From Gammaproteobacteria bacterium RBG_16_57_12 (GTDB lineage: Bacteria > Pseudomonadota > Gammaproteobacteria > RBG-16-57-12), in the NCBI GenBank assembly GCA_001801365.1, contig MGXL01000102.1, positions 13,446 to 19,657 of the forward strand: 6,212 nt of DNA, written 5' to 3'. The position numbers and the translations under genes are program-made. Each line of letters begins with the position of its first letter. Position 1 is the first letter of the stretch. The notes beneath the pieces were generated by a model. It saw nothing but the letters and a program-made list of their open reading frames with translations, had not been told where the DNA came from and did no database searches. Positions 1 to 5,294 of the stretch are shown here, in pieces.

Positions 1-194
1 GCAGCAGCTATAATCAGGCCCTGTTGGTACAGGCCAGCGCTCCGGCTGACCACGATGGCCGGGTGATTGTCCCGGCATCCATTTATGATGAGGGGACGAT
101 GTTATTGGTGCAGAACCAGGGCATGAGTATCCGCCTCCAGAGCCTGGAGCAGGCCAGTGACTCATTTGCCTGTTTCAGTTACAAGAAGGTGTAG
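1..194 (+). CDS. C-terminal end of an unrecognised protein (5' end outside window)
   Basis: An open frame enters from the left edge, with its first complete codon at base 3, and ends at TAG 192-194, giving 63 visible residues. The visible part is mixed and beta-strand-like (ALLVQAS, GRVIVPAS, MLLVQNQ, SIRLQSL) and ends in FSYKKV. It has no membrane segment and no cysteine motif; the single Cys is near the end. I do not recognise the family. A small beta-barrel regulatory domain is possible, but that is only an impression from the strand pattern. The next gene starts 39 bases downstream on the same strand with its own ribosome site, so the two could share a transcript. The frame is supported by its fit with downstream gene spacing and by plausible codon use. 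The product is unknown. Confidence 0.6.
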   Translation, partial: SSYNQALLVQASAPADHDGRVIVPASIYDEGTMLLVQNQGMSIRLQSLEQASDSFACFSYKKV

Positions 195-219
195 TAAGCT
201 GACCGTATTTCGCGGTATT

Positions 220-225
220 GAGGAG
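220..225 (+). promoter_or_regulatory. Ribosome binding site of the pentapeptide-repeat gene
   Basis: GAGGAG lies 8 bases before ATG 234. It is a strong Shine-Dalgarno match and supports this start. Confidence 0.8.
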
Positions 226-233
226 TAAACACG

Positions 234-578
234 ATGATTGGGCAACCCCAAATCAAGAATGACCCCATGTACCAACTGCTGCGCGAAGGCCGGATTGCTG
301 AATTCAATCAGCAAAGGGCCCGTGGCGTGAAATGCGATCTGACCCATTGCGATTTCCGCAATCTGGACCTGCGTGGCCTCGATGCCCGCGGGCTGGATTT
401 CAGCGGCGGGTATTTCCGCCAGACCGACTTGCGCGGGGTTGATCTCAGCCAAAGCCGGATGGAAGGCGCCAGCATCAACGGGGCGCGGATCTCCGGCACC
501 TTTTTTCCTCCGGAGCTGACGCCGGATGAGCTCATGCTGTCGTTTTCGCATGGCACGCGGATGCGCTACCGGGAGTAA
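234..578 (+). CDS. Small pentapeptide-repeat protein, 114 aa
   Basis: The protein has three parts. Residues 1-33 are a non-repeat, probably helical cap (MYQLLREGRIAEFNQQR). Residues 34-88 are eleven consecutive pentads in perfect register. Residues 89-114 are a tail (FFPPELTPDELMLSF) ending in MRYRE. The central pentad positions are L36, F41, L46, A51, F56, F61, L66, L71, M76, I81 and I86, mostly preceded by Asp as in A(D/N)Lxx repeats. Such repeats fold into a right-handed quadrilateral beta-helix; eleven pentads make just under three turns. There is no signal peptide or membrane segment, so it is probably cytoplasmic. Some family members mimic DNA and bind gyrase, but this one is far shorter than the Qnr/MfpA type, so that role should not be assumed. 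Similar short cap-repeat-tail proteins are, from memory, common in Gammaproteobacteria; their function is unknown. The stop codon overlaps an inverted repeat ahead of sat. Confidence 0.9.
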   Translation: MIGQPQIKNDPMYQLLREGRIAEFNQQRARGVKCDLTHCDFRNLDLRGLDARGLDFSGGYFRQTDLRGVDLSQSRMEGASINGARISGTFFPPELTPDELMLSFSHGTRMRYRE

Positions 579-599
579 ACGGCCCGTTTCAGGTAGAAT
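577..599 (+). promoter_or_regulatory. Possible sat promoter region: inverted repeat plus -10-like box
   Basis: A perfect 6-1-6 inverted repeat, AAACGG-C-CCGTTT, occupies 577-589 and overlaps the stop codon of the preceding gene. It is followed by TAGAAT (594-599), a 5/6 match to a sigma-70 -10 box. No recognisable -35 hexamer lies 16-18 bases upstream. A promoter here would therefore need an activator, or the match is chance and sat is read through from the gene before it. The dyad would cover the spacer and -35 region, where a repressor or activator could act. Confidence 0.3.
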
Positions 600-621
600 A
601 GGCGCCGAATTCAGCCTCACC

Positions 622-628
622 GGAAGGA
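622..628 (+). promoter_or_regulatory. Ribosome binding site that decides the sat start
   Basis: GGAAGGA directly abuts the ATG at 629 (zero spacing, not usable) but lies 6 bases before the in-frame ATG at 635. The second ATG is therefore preferred. Confidence 0.75.
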
Positions 629-634
629 ATGACT

Positions 635-1852
635 ATGTCCACGCTCGTAAAACCCCATGGCTCTGACACCCTGAAGCCGCTGCTGCTGACCGGCAAGGCG
701 CTGGCAGCGGAACAGGCCCGCGCCGCCACCCTGCCCAGGGTGCCGATCACCTCCCGCGAGGCGGGCGATGTCATCATGCTGGGCATCGGCGGCTTCACCC
801 CCCTGGACGGCTTCATGACCCGCGCCGACTGGGAAGGGGTGTGCGACGGGATGAAACTGACCAGCGGCCTGTTCTGGCCGATCCCGATCACCCTGTCGAC
901 GGACCAGGCCACGGCGGATACTATCAAGACCGGCAAGGATATCGCCCTGGTGGACGCCGAATCCGGCGAGATCATGGCGACCATGACCGTCACCGAGAAA
1001 TATGCCATCGATAAAGAACATGAATGCATGATGGTGTTCAGAACCACCGACCTGGAACATCCCGGGGTGAAGATGGTGATGAACCAGGGCGAGGTGAATC
1101 TGGCCGGCCCGGTGAAGGTCCTGTCGCAGGGACGCTTCCCCATCGACTTCGCCGATACCTACCTGACCCCCGCCCAGACGCGCCAGCTGTTCGAGGATAA
1201 AGGCTGGACCACGGTCGTCGCCTTCCAGACCCGCAATCCCCTGCACCGCTCGCACGAATATCTGGTGAAGATCGCCATCGAGATCTGTGACGGCGTGCTG
1301 ATCCACTCGCTGCTCGGCAAACTCAAGCCCGGGGATATCCCGTCCGAGGTGCGCGTCAAGGCCATCGACACCCTGGTGAACAATTATTTCGTCCCGGATA
1401 CCGTGGTGCAGTCCGGTTATCCGCTGGACATGCGCTATGCCGGGCCGCGCGAGGCCCTGCTGCACGCCCTGTTCCGCCAGAACTACGGCTGCTCGCACCT
1501 GATCGTCGGCCGCGATCATGCCGGAGTCGGCGAATATTACGGGCCGTTCGACGCCCAGCACATCTTCGACGAAATCCCCGCCGATGCCCTGCAGACCAGG
1601 CCGCTGAAGATCGACTGGACCTTTTACTGCTACAAGTGTGACGGCATGGCCTCGATGCGCACCTGCCCCCACGAAGGCGCCGACCGCCTGCTGCTGTCCG
1701 GCACCAAGCTGCGCAAGGCCCTGTCCGAAGGCGGCGACGTGCCCGCCGAGTTCAGCCGTCCCGAGGTATTGCAGGTATTGCGCGAATACTACGCCGGGCT
1801 GGCCGAGCACGAAAAGGTCGAGGTCAAGCTGACCGGCCATTCGGCGCGCTAA
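635..1852 (+). CDS. sat: Sulfate adenylyltransferase (ATP sulfurylase), homo-oligomeric Sat type
   Basis: It catalyses ATP + sulfate = adenylyl sulfate (APS) + diphosphate in the cytoplasm. Sulfur oxidisers run it backwards to make ATP. The protein has 405 residues from ATG 635, the usual length for a stand-alone Sat with no APS-kinase domain. The N-terminal PUA-like domain covers roughly residues 1-165 and the catalytic nucleotide-binding domain follows. Diagnostic motifs are [10 protein letters not shown] (198-207, the QxRNPxHxxH ATP/sulfate site), GRDHAGVG (292-299) and SGTKLRKAL (355-363). CYKC (332-335) with CPH (344-346) resembles the structural zinc cluster of several prokaryotic Sat enzymes. 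It is not the CysDN type. No aprAB, cysC, cysH or sox gene is adjacent, so the assimilatory or dissimilatory direction cannot be decided here. It begins 56 bases after the pentapeptide-repeat gene, and no clear terminator follows it. Confidence 0.97.
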   Translation: MSTLVKPHGSDTLKPLLLTGKALAAEQARAATLPRVPITSREAGDVIMLGIGGFTPLDGFMTRADWEGVCDGMKLTSGLFWPIPITLSTDQATADTIKTGKDIALVDAESGEIMATMTVTEKYAIDKEHECMMVFRTTDLEHPGVKMVMNQGEVNLAGPVKVLSQGRFPIDFADTYLTPAQTRQLFEDKGWTTVVAFQTRNPLHRSHEYLVKIAIEICDGVLIHSLLGKLKPGDIPSEVRVKAIDTLVNNYFVPDTVVQSGYPLDMRYAGPREALLHALFRQNYGCSHLIVGRDHAGVGEYYGPFDAQHIFDEIPADALQTRPLKIDWTFYCYKCDGMASMRTCPHEGADRLLLSGTKLRKALSEGGDVPAEFSRPEVLQVLREYYAGLAEHEKVEVKLTGHSAR

Positions 1853-1931
1853 CCCGCTTCTCTGTCGAATTATTTTACAGCGTAGGTATTGTGGGAAAGT
1901 TAACCAACTGAATCAAATCACTAAAAATAAT

Positions 1932-1947
1932 TGGCGCGATTTTTGCC
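1932..1947 (+). promoter_or_regulatory. Sigma-54 (RpoN) promoter of the PEP-CTERM gene
   Basis: TGGCGCG-ATTT-TTGCC compares with the consensus TGGCACG-N4-TTGCW. It has the GG (1933-1934) and GC (1945-1946) at canonical spacing, with one mismatch in the -24 element and one at the last -12 base. The predicted start of transcription is near 1958, giving a leader of about 54 bases before ATG 2012. Known biology: some PEP-CTERM genes in exosortase-bearing bacteria are controlled by sigma-54 and the PrsK/PrsR two-component system. The AT-rich 1853-1931 stretch upstream is where an enhancer-binding protein could sit; I see only a weak AGTT-AACC-AACT pair there. Confidence 0.7.
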
Positions 1948-1996
1948 TTCAAGAATCGAGTGCAAGAAGTCATATTGCTGGCATATCGGCATATAC

Positions 1997-2002
1997 AAGG
2001 AG
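1997..2002 (+). promoter_or_regulatory. Ribosome binding site of the PEP-CTERM gene
   Basis: AAGGAG lies 9 bases before ATG 2012. This supports the internal methionine over the upstream in-frame TTG at 1931, which lies within the promoter. Confidence 0.8.
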
Positions 2003-2011
2003 ATTTCAGCC

Positions 2012-2680
2012 ATGATCGCGAGAAAGCAAACAATCGTATCAGCGGTATTCACCTTTGCGGTGTTCTTGTTCGGCCTCGCCCCTGCCGCCCACGCCAATCT
2101 GATGGTTAACGGCAGTTTCGAGATAGATAATTTTGGTCCGAGCCATAAACTGGGTCTGGTCGGCAACGATGTGACCGGCTGGTTCATCCCCAGCTTGGAC
2201 GGCGTTTACCCCTGGGGCCTTCAAAACGTCAATATATTCGGCGGCGGGCCGGCGGCGGACGGGAACCAATGGCTGGTTCTCGGCGAGGTTTCCACAGGCG
2301 TGGAATACACGATTCAGCAGACATTGAACGGACTTGTTCCTGGCTCTATCTACAACCTCAGCTTCGCGCTTGCCTCGGAGTCTGGTTGCTGCTCGACAGC
2401 CGAAGTCTCCTTTCTCAGCGGCTCCTCGACCGCACCTCAGAGCTTTGTTGCGCCTTCCAGCGGCCAATGGTGGACACAATGGGGGGCCTATTCAATGAAT
2501 TTTCTCGCCGATGTGAGTTCAGTGACGCTGCAATTCAAAAACATCAATCTTGGCCCTGGTATCGATTTGGGCCTTGACAATGTCATCGTGGAAGGCGCGT
2601 CCATTCCTGAACCTGCCACCCTTGCCCTCATGGGCCTCGGCTTGGCTGGGATAGGTTTCAGGCGGAAGCTGCAAGCATAA
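2012..2680 (+). CDS. Secreted PEP-CTERM protein with DUF642-like / choice-of-anchor domain
   Basis: The protein has 222 residues. A Sec signal peptide (1-28) has a basic MIARK start, a hydrophobic core and cleavage after AHA. The mature part opens with LMVNGSFE and includes DGNQWLVLGE, IQQTLNGLVPGSIYNLSFALA and a later beta-rich segment ending GLDNVIVEG. This layout is typical of DUF642-like or choice-of-anchor galactose-binding-fold domains. The C-terminus is a complete PEP-CTERM signal: PEP at 199-201, a hydrophobic helix at about 203-216, then the basic cluster RRK (217-219). In known systems exosortase EpsH/XrtA processes this tail and the protein goes to the outer surface or exopolysaccharide matrix. 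No exosortase gene is in the window. Adjacent cysteines (126-127) are the only cysteine pair. Carbohydrate or matrix binding is inferred from the fold alone. The gene appears monocistronic: its own sigma-54 promoter in front and an intrinsic terminator behind. Confidence 0.93.
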   Translation: MIARKQTIVSAVFTFAVFLFGLAPAAHANLMVNGSFEIDNFGPSHKLGLVGNDVTGWFIPSLDGVYPWGLQNVNIFGGGPAADGNQWLVLGEVSTGVEYTIQQTLNGLVPGSIYNLSFALASESGCCSTAEVSFLSGSSTAPQSFVAPSSGQWWTQWGAYSMNFLADVSSVTLQFKNINLGPGIDLGLDNVIVEGASIPEPATLALMGLGLAGIGFRRKLQA

Positions 2681-2708
2681 GAACTAGAATCATTGCACGA
2701 AGAACCTT

Positions 2709-2732
2709 AGCCCCACCTCGGTGGGGCTTTTT
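2709..2732 (+). terminator. Intrinsic terminator of the PEP-CTERM gene
   Basis: The stem AGCCCCAC (2709-2716) pairs with GTGGGGCT (2721-2728) around the loop CTCG, followed by a T run (2728-2732, then GTTG). It begins 28 bases after the stop codon. The strong GC stem with a T tract makes this a confident call. Confidence 0.9.
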
Positions 2733-2854
2733 GTTGAGGCCATTCTCGGAACATATCTCACCGATCGACCGTGGGCGCCGCTGGCCGGGGAACGAGATAG
2801 AGCATCTCATCCAGGCTAGGTAGAGCGGCTTGGCGGCGAGAACCATCTATTCAG

Positions 2855-2883
2855 CCGCGTAGATTAAATCTAGTCATCCGCGG
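2855..2883. promoter_or_regulatory. Nested dyad, possible operator of the cytochrome gene
   Basis: TAGATT-A-AATCTA (2860-2872) is a perfect 6-1-6 inverted repeat. The flanking CCGCG (2855-2859) and CGCGG (2879-2883) are also complementary, with six extra bases on the right side. It lies about 40-68 bases before the start point predicted from the TATACT box, where activators commonly bind. The one-base centre makes it more likely a protein site than an RNA hairpin. Confidence 0.3.
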
Positions 2884-2886
2884 TGA

Positions 2887-2916
2887 TTCATACATTTCTT
2901 TCATTTTAATTATACT
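2887..2916 (+). promoter_or_regulatory. Possible sigma-70 promoter of the cytochrome gene
   Basis: TTCATA (2887-2892, 4/6 to TTGACA) and TATACT (2911-2916, 5/6 to TATAAT) are separated by 18 bases in an AT-rich stretch. Transcription would begin near 2923, leaving a leader of about 58 bases before ATG 2981. The weak -35 would fit an activated promoter. Confidence 0.4.
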
Positions 2917-2937
2917 TAATATGGTTTTCAATAAATC

Positions 2938-2958
2938 AGGAGATCCTTGGCGATGTGA
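2938..2958 (+). promoter_or_regulatory. Shine-Dalgarno followed by an ATG-TGA start-stop element
   Basis: AGGAGA (2938-2943) is the best ribosome site in the region. The ATG it addresses (2953-2955, 9-base spacing) is followed at once by TGA (2956-2958). This is out of frame with the cytochrome gene, whose own ATG at 2981 is 22 bases further on and has only a weak site (GGTGGG, 2965-2970). Ribosomes could load here and reinitiate at 2981; this is inference. Confidence 0.35.
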
Positions 2959-2980
2959 TTGCCTGGTGGGTGCTGAACAT

Positions 2981-3868
2981 ATGCAGATAAGATCACTGAA
3001 AATAGCAGGCTATATACCAATAACCATCATATTGCTATGTCAGTCGGCTTACGGCAGCAGCTGGGATCCTGGCACCAAGGCAAGCAATCAGGGCGGCATT
3101 GTCAATACACGCCATAACCTGACGCAAAGCTTTTTGATATTCAATGGATTCCTGAACATGAATCCATATCGTAATTACTACAGCGAGGTGTGTGTTTACT
3201 GTCACACGCCTCACGGCGCCAATAAACAAATCGATGCGCCCTTGTGGAATCACACCATAAGCACTACCGGGTTCACCCCCTATACAACGCAAACAGGGCA
3301 GGCCGGCACGCCCGGGAGCGGTTCACTCATGTGCCTGTCCTGCCATGACGGAACGCTGGCGGTGGACTCGGTGATCAATATGCCGGGATCAGGGGGGTAT
3401 AACGTTTCACAGGAGCTGTCCCAGAGCAATGCGTTTTTGAACGTATGGACCAATCCGTCCGGGCCGGATGCATTCAATCACTTCCCCCTCGGCCAGGCGG
3501 TATTTTCCTGTGCCGAGTTTTGCCATAACCCAAGTGGGGGGCTGCCGGATTTCAGGGCATTTGTGGTTGGCAAAGACCTGAGCAATGATCACCCCGTGGG
3601 GGTGAACTACCCGGCCGTGGGCACCCCCGACTTCAAGATCCCGGCCAACGAGAAGGCCGGCAAGGCCAAATTCTTTGGCGGGGATTCCACGCTGAACAAG
3701 AACGATGTCCGGCTTGTTTATGGCAGCGGCGAGTACCGGGTCGAGTGCACCAGTTGCCATGATCCCCACGGGGTGCCTTCCGCCGGTGAGGGCTCGACCT
3801 TTATAGGCAGCTTCCTGCGAGTGGACAATGCCGGCAGCGCTTTGTGTCTGACATGCCATGACAAGTAA
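2981..3868 (+). CDS. Exported multihaem cytochrome c, doubled-CxxCH type
   Basis: The protein has 295 residues from ATG 2981. This start gives a clean Sec signal peptide (MQIRSLK, then a hydrophobic stretch, cleavage after SAYG at about 25). The in-frame ATG at 2921 would add 20 residues with acidic and Cys residues, lacks a ribosome site, and spoils the signal. Haem motifs are CVYCH (71-75, in CVYCHTPHG), CLSCH (118-122, in CLSCHDGTLAVDS), CTSCH (256-260, in CTSCHDPHG) and CLTCH (289-293, four residues after which the protein ends). A non-standard CAEFCH (177-182) has three residues between the cysteines. SNDHPVG (201-207) and the TCHDPHG context are typical of this cytochrome c3-like family of periplasmic electron carriers. 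It probably binds four haems, perhaps five. Redox partner and pathway are unknown, and no oxidoreductase or quinone-linked gene is adjacent. Its 5' half is more AT-rich than sat. Confidence 0.9.
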   Translation: MQIRSLKIAGYIPITIILLCQSAYGSSWDPGTKASNQGGIVNTRHNLTQSFLIFNGFLNMNPYRNYYSEVCVYCHTPHGANKQIDAPLWNHTISTTGFTPYTTQTGQAGTPGSGSLMCLSCHDGTLAVDSVINMPGSGGYNVSQELSQSNAFLNVWTNPSGPDAFNHFPLGQAVFSCAEFCHNPSGGLPDFRAFVVGKDLSNDHPVGVNYPAVGTPDFKIPANEKAGKAKFFGGDSTLNKNDVRLVYGSGEYRVECTSCHDPHGVPSAGEGSTFIGSFLRVDNAGSALCLTCHDK

Positions 3869-3904
3869 TGGCGGCGCTAAGAAATGAAGAAAGGACCCAA
3901 GGAA

Positions 3905-3923
3905 CCGCTGAGGTAATCAGCGG
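3905..3923. terminator. Hairpin between convergent genes, possible bidirectional terminator
   Basis: CCGCTGA (3905-3911) pairs perfectly with TCAGCGG (3917-3923) around a GGTAA loop, between the convergent stops at 3868 and 3941. The T tracts are weak (CTCTTTA on plus, GTTCCTT on minus). Location argues for termination more than base composition does. Confidence 0.55.
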
Positions 3924-3940
3924 CTCTTTACACCATACCT

Positions 3941-5092
3941 CTACCTGGGCGGCAGCTCCAGCCATTTGTCCCACACCCGCAGCGCCAGCCGCGGTTTCAT
4001 GCTCAGGGCGAACAGGCCGCCGCTGCGCAGCCGCTGATAACGCACATCGGCTTGCAGATCCTGCGGATCGATCGTCGGGGGTTCGCGCAGGTCGATGACG
4101 GGCGACCAGATCACGAACACGGCATTGAGTTTATCCGCCTCGGTCAGCAGGAAGTGCAGATAATCGGCCTGGGAGCGCTCATTGCCCGGTAACACACCCC
4201 GGTCGGTGGGCACGGCATCGGCATTGAAGCCGGTGCCATTGATGGCGATCGGTTTCTTGCCGGCCAGGTCACGCAGCTTGACGAACCAGTGCGGCGGCAC
4301 CTGTCCGCCCTGGCCCATGATGGCGGGGTCACTGGAGGGATAGCTGCTGATCGCCAGGTAATCGGTATAAGGGTTGATCATGTCGATCGCCCAGCGGTTG
4401 AGATTGAAATCCTGAGCATCATCCAGCGGCACCGTGATGAAGATCGGCAGTCGCGGATGCTCCAGCTTGAGTCGGTGATAGACCTGATTCAGAAAAATCA
4501 GCAGGGTATTAAATTTAACGCGATCGGTCTTGGCCAGTTCGGTGACATCGCTGGCATAGGAAAGATAATCGGGATGGAACCGGTTGATCAGGTCACGCGT
4601 ATAATTCACATAGGCATTGACCACATCGGGATGATTGAACGGTTTGTTGCTCCACTGGGCATCGAGCGCCATGTGCGGGTTTTCGCCCCAATGGCCGGCC
4701 AGGTTGATGTGATCAGGCGCCAGGGGTGACAGGGACAGCACCAGTTTTTGCCCCGCCTGGCGATAGCGCAGGCGGGCGCTGAGATCTTCCTCGACATAGG
4801 GATGGTAGAGGTATTTACCGTCCAGGGCCTCCTGCCAGGGCACGCCGTTATCCAGATGATGGGCGATGATTTCGGCGTGTTTGCCGATGGTGATGTAGAT
4901 CTGCGGCAACTGGGCCGGGGCGTCGGCATAGTTGGGTGTGGCAAGGCCCAGATAGGCCGAGCGGGTATCAGGTAATGTGATACCCAAGTCCGGATCACCG
5001 GGATAGGATGCCTCGCTATTGCCGGTCACGATAGTACACCCTGTGAGCATCAGGCCGATACAGACAACTATCAGACTGTTAACAGTTTTCAT
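3941..5092 (-). CDS. Lipoprotein with glycoside-hydrolase-like TIM-barrel domain, function unknown
   Basis: The protein has 383 residues. The N-terminus is a type II signal with lipobox LTGC (C19). The residues after C19 (TIVTGNSEAS) carry no Asp at +2, consistent with outer-membrane sorting. The rest shows alternating strands and helices suggestive of a (beta/alpha)8 barrel: KLVLSLSPL (116-124), VNAYVNYTRDLINRFHPDYLSYASDVTEL (158-186), LPIFITVPLDD (215-225), DYLAISSYPSSDP (244-256), KPIAINGTGFN (280-290) and AVFVIWSPVIDL (334-345). Chain length and the order SYASDVTEL - SSYP - IWSP resemble barrel glycosidase-like proteins of the GH53/GH39 superfamily, but the usual catalytic NE pair is not obvious. 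Enzyme activity should not be assumed. The start is ATG 5092, with only a weak GGAAA site on the minus strand. It faces the cytochrome gene tail to tail and lies 202 bases downstream of the fad-type gene. Confidence 0.82.
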   Translation of the reverse strand: MKTVNSLIVVCIGLMLTGCTIVTGNSEASYPGDPDLGITLPDTRSAYLGLATPNYADAPAQLPQIYITIGKHAEIIAHHLDNGVPWQEALDGKYLYHPYVEEDLSARLRYRQAGQKLVLSLSPLAPDHINLAGHWGENPHMALDAQWSNKPFNHPDVVNAYVNYTRDLINRFHPDYLSYASDVTELAKTDRVKFNTLLIFLNQVYHRLKLEHPRLPIFITVPLDDAQDFNLNRWAIDMINPYTDYLAISSYPSSDPAIMGQGGQVPPHWFVKLRDLAGKKPIAINGTGFNADAVPTDRGVLPGNERSQADYLHFLLTEADKLNAVFVIWSPVIDLREPPTIDPQDLQADVRYQRLRSGGLFALSMKPRLALRVWDKWLELPPR

Positions 5093-5294
5093 AATGGAAT
5101 TTCCGGAATTGACAGTGAGGTATTGCCCTGTAGATAAGATAACTCAGTATACGCGCAAATTAAAAAAGAGTGATAGGGCAGGTATATATCGGGTTGATGG
5201 CAGGATCTGTCGGGGTGATGGAGCGGGCTTGAGACGAGAAGCGGTGGGCCCAGCTGCCTTGGTCAGGCAGGGCGCGCGAAAAGATATTGGGCGT
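5093..5294. other. Gap between the fad-type gene and the lipoprotein gene
   Basis: No gene is credible here. A 6-bp hairpin (CTGCCT 5254-5259 / AGGCAG 5265-5270) lacks a T tract on either side. The half next to the lipoprotein gene is AT-rich, as expected for a promoter region. Confidence 0.5.
5146..5174 (-). promoter_or_regulatory. Weak candidate promoter of the lipoprotein gene
   Basis: On the minus strand TATACT (plus 5146-5151) is a 5/6 match to a -10 box, and ATCACT (plus 5169-5174) 17 bases away is only a 3/6 match to -35. The expected leader is about 45 bases. The 202-base gap before the upstream gene makes a promoter somewhere here likely, but this exact site is uncertain. Confidence 0.25.

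Larger units (their letters stand above)
2733..2980. other. Intergenic leader region of the cytochrome gene
   Basis: No credible gene is present. The first part (to about 2860) is GC-rich with a small inverted repeat GAGAT-AGAGC-ATCTC (2794-2808). From about 2860 it turns AT-rich and holds a dyad, a sigma-70-like promoter and a start-stop element, listed separately. A short minus-strand open frame reading across the terminator is not credible. Confidence 0.6.

Noticed and set aside
234..578. Quinolone-resistance (Qnr-like) reading of the pentapeptide-repeat gene
   Set aside because: It has only eleven pentads and 114 residues, about half the usual Qnr size, with none of the Qnr loop organisation.
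162..620. Minus-strand open frame with an AEI-type five-residue periodicity
   Set aside because: The periodicity is the antisense image of the pentapeptide repeats on the plus strand, so it is not independent evidence of a protein.
617..1840. Long minus-strand open frame of about 407 codons opposite sat
   Set aside because: It mirrors sat almost exactly. sat has all family motifs and a ribosome site; the antisense product has no recognisable features and is a by-product of GC-rich codon use.
1931..2011. TTG start for the PEP-CTERM gene
   Set aside because: It lies within the sigma-54 promoter and would place 27 non-signal residues before the signal peptide.
2658..2846. Small minus-strand open frame spanning the terminator
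   Set aside because: It crosses the intrinsic terminator and the end of the PEP-CTERM gene, has no ribosome site and resembles no family I know.
2921..2980. Upstream ATG start for the cytochrome
   Set aside because: It has no Shine-Dalgarno, and the extra 20 residues (acidic, two Cys) would bury the signal peptide; ATG 2981 begins a standard one.
2733..2980. Riboswitch or small RNA in the cytochrome leader
   Set aside because: No c-di-GMP, cobalamin or other riboswitch core motif is recognisable; only short dyads were found.
3868..4098. Plus-strand open frame starting in a TAATG overlap with the cytochrome stop
   Set aside because: It reads through the intergenic hairpin and then lies antisense to the lipoprotein gene; its composition is low-complexity Ala/Arg/Pro and there is no ribosome site.
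5254..5270. Hairpin CTGCCT/AGGCAG as terminator of the fad-type gene
   Set aside because: The stem is only 6 bp and no T tract follows on the minus strand.
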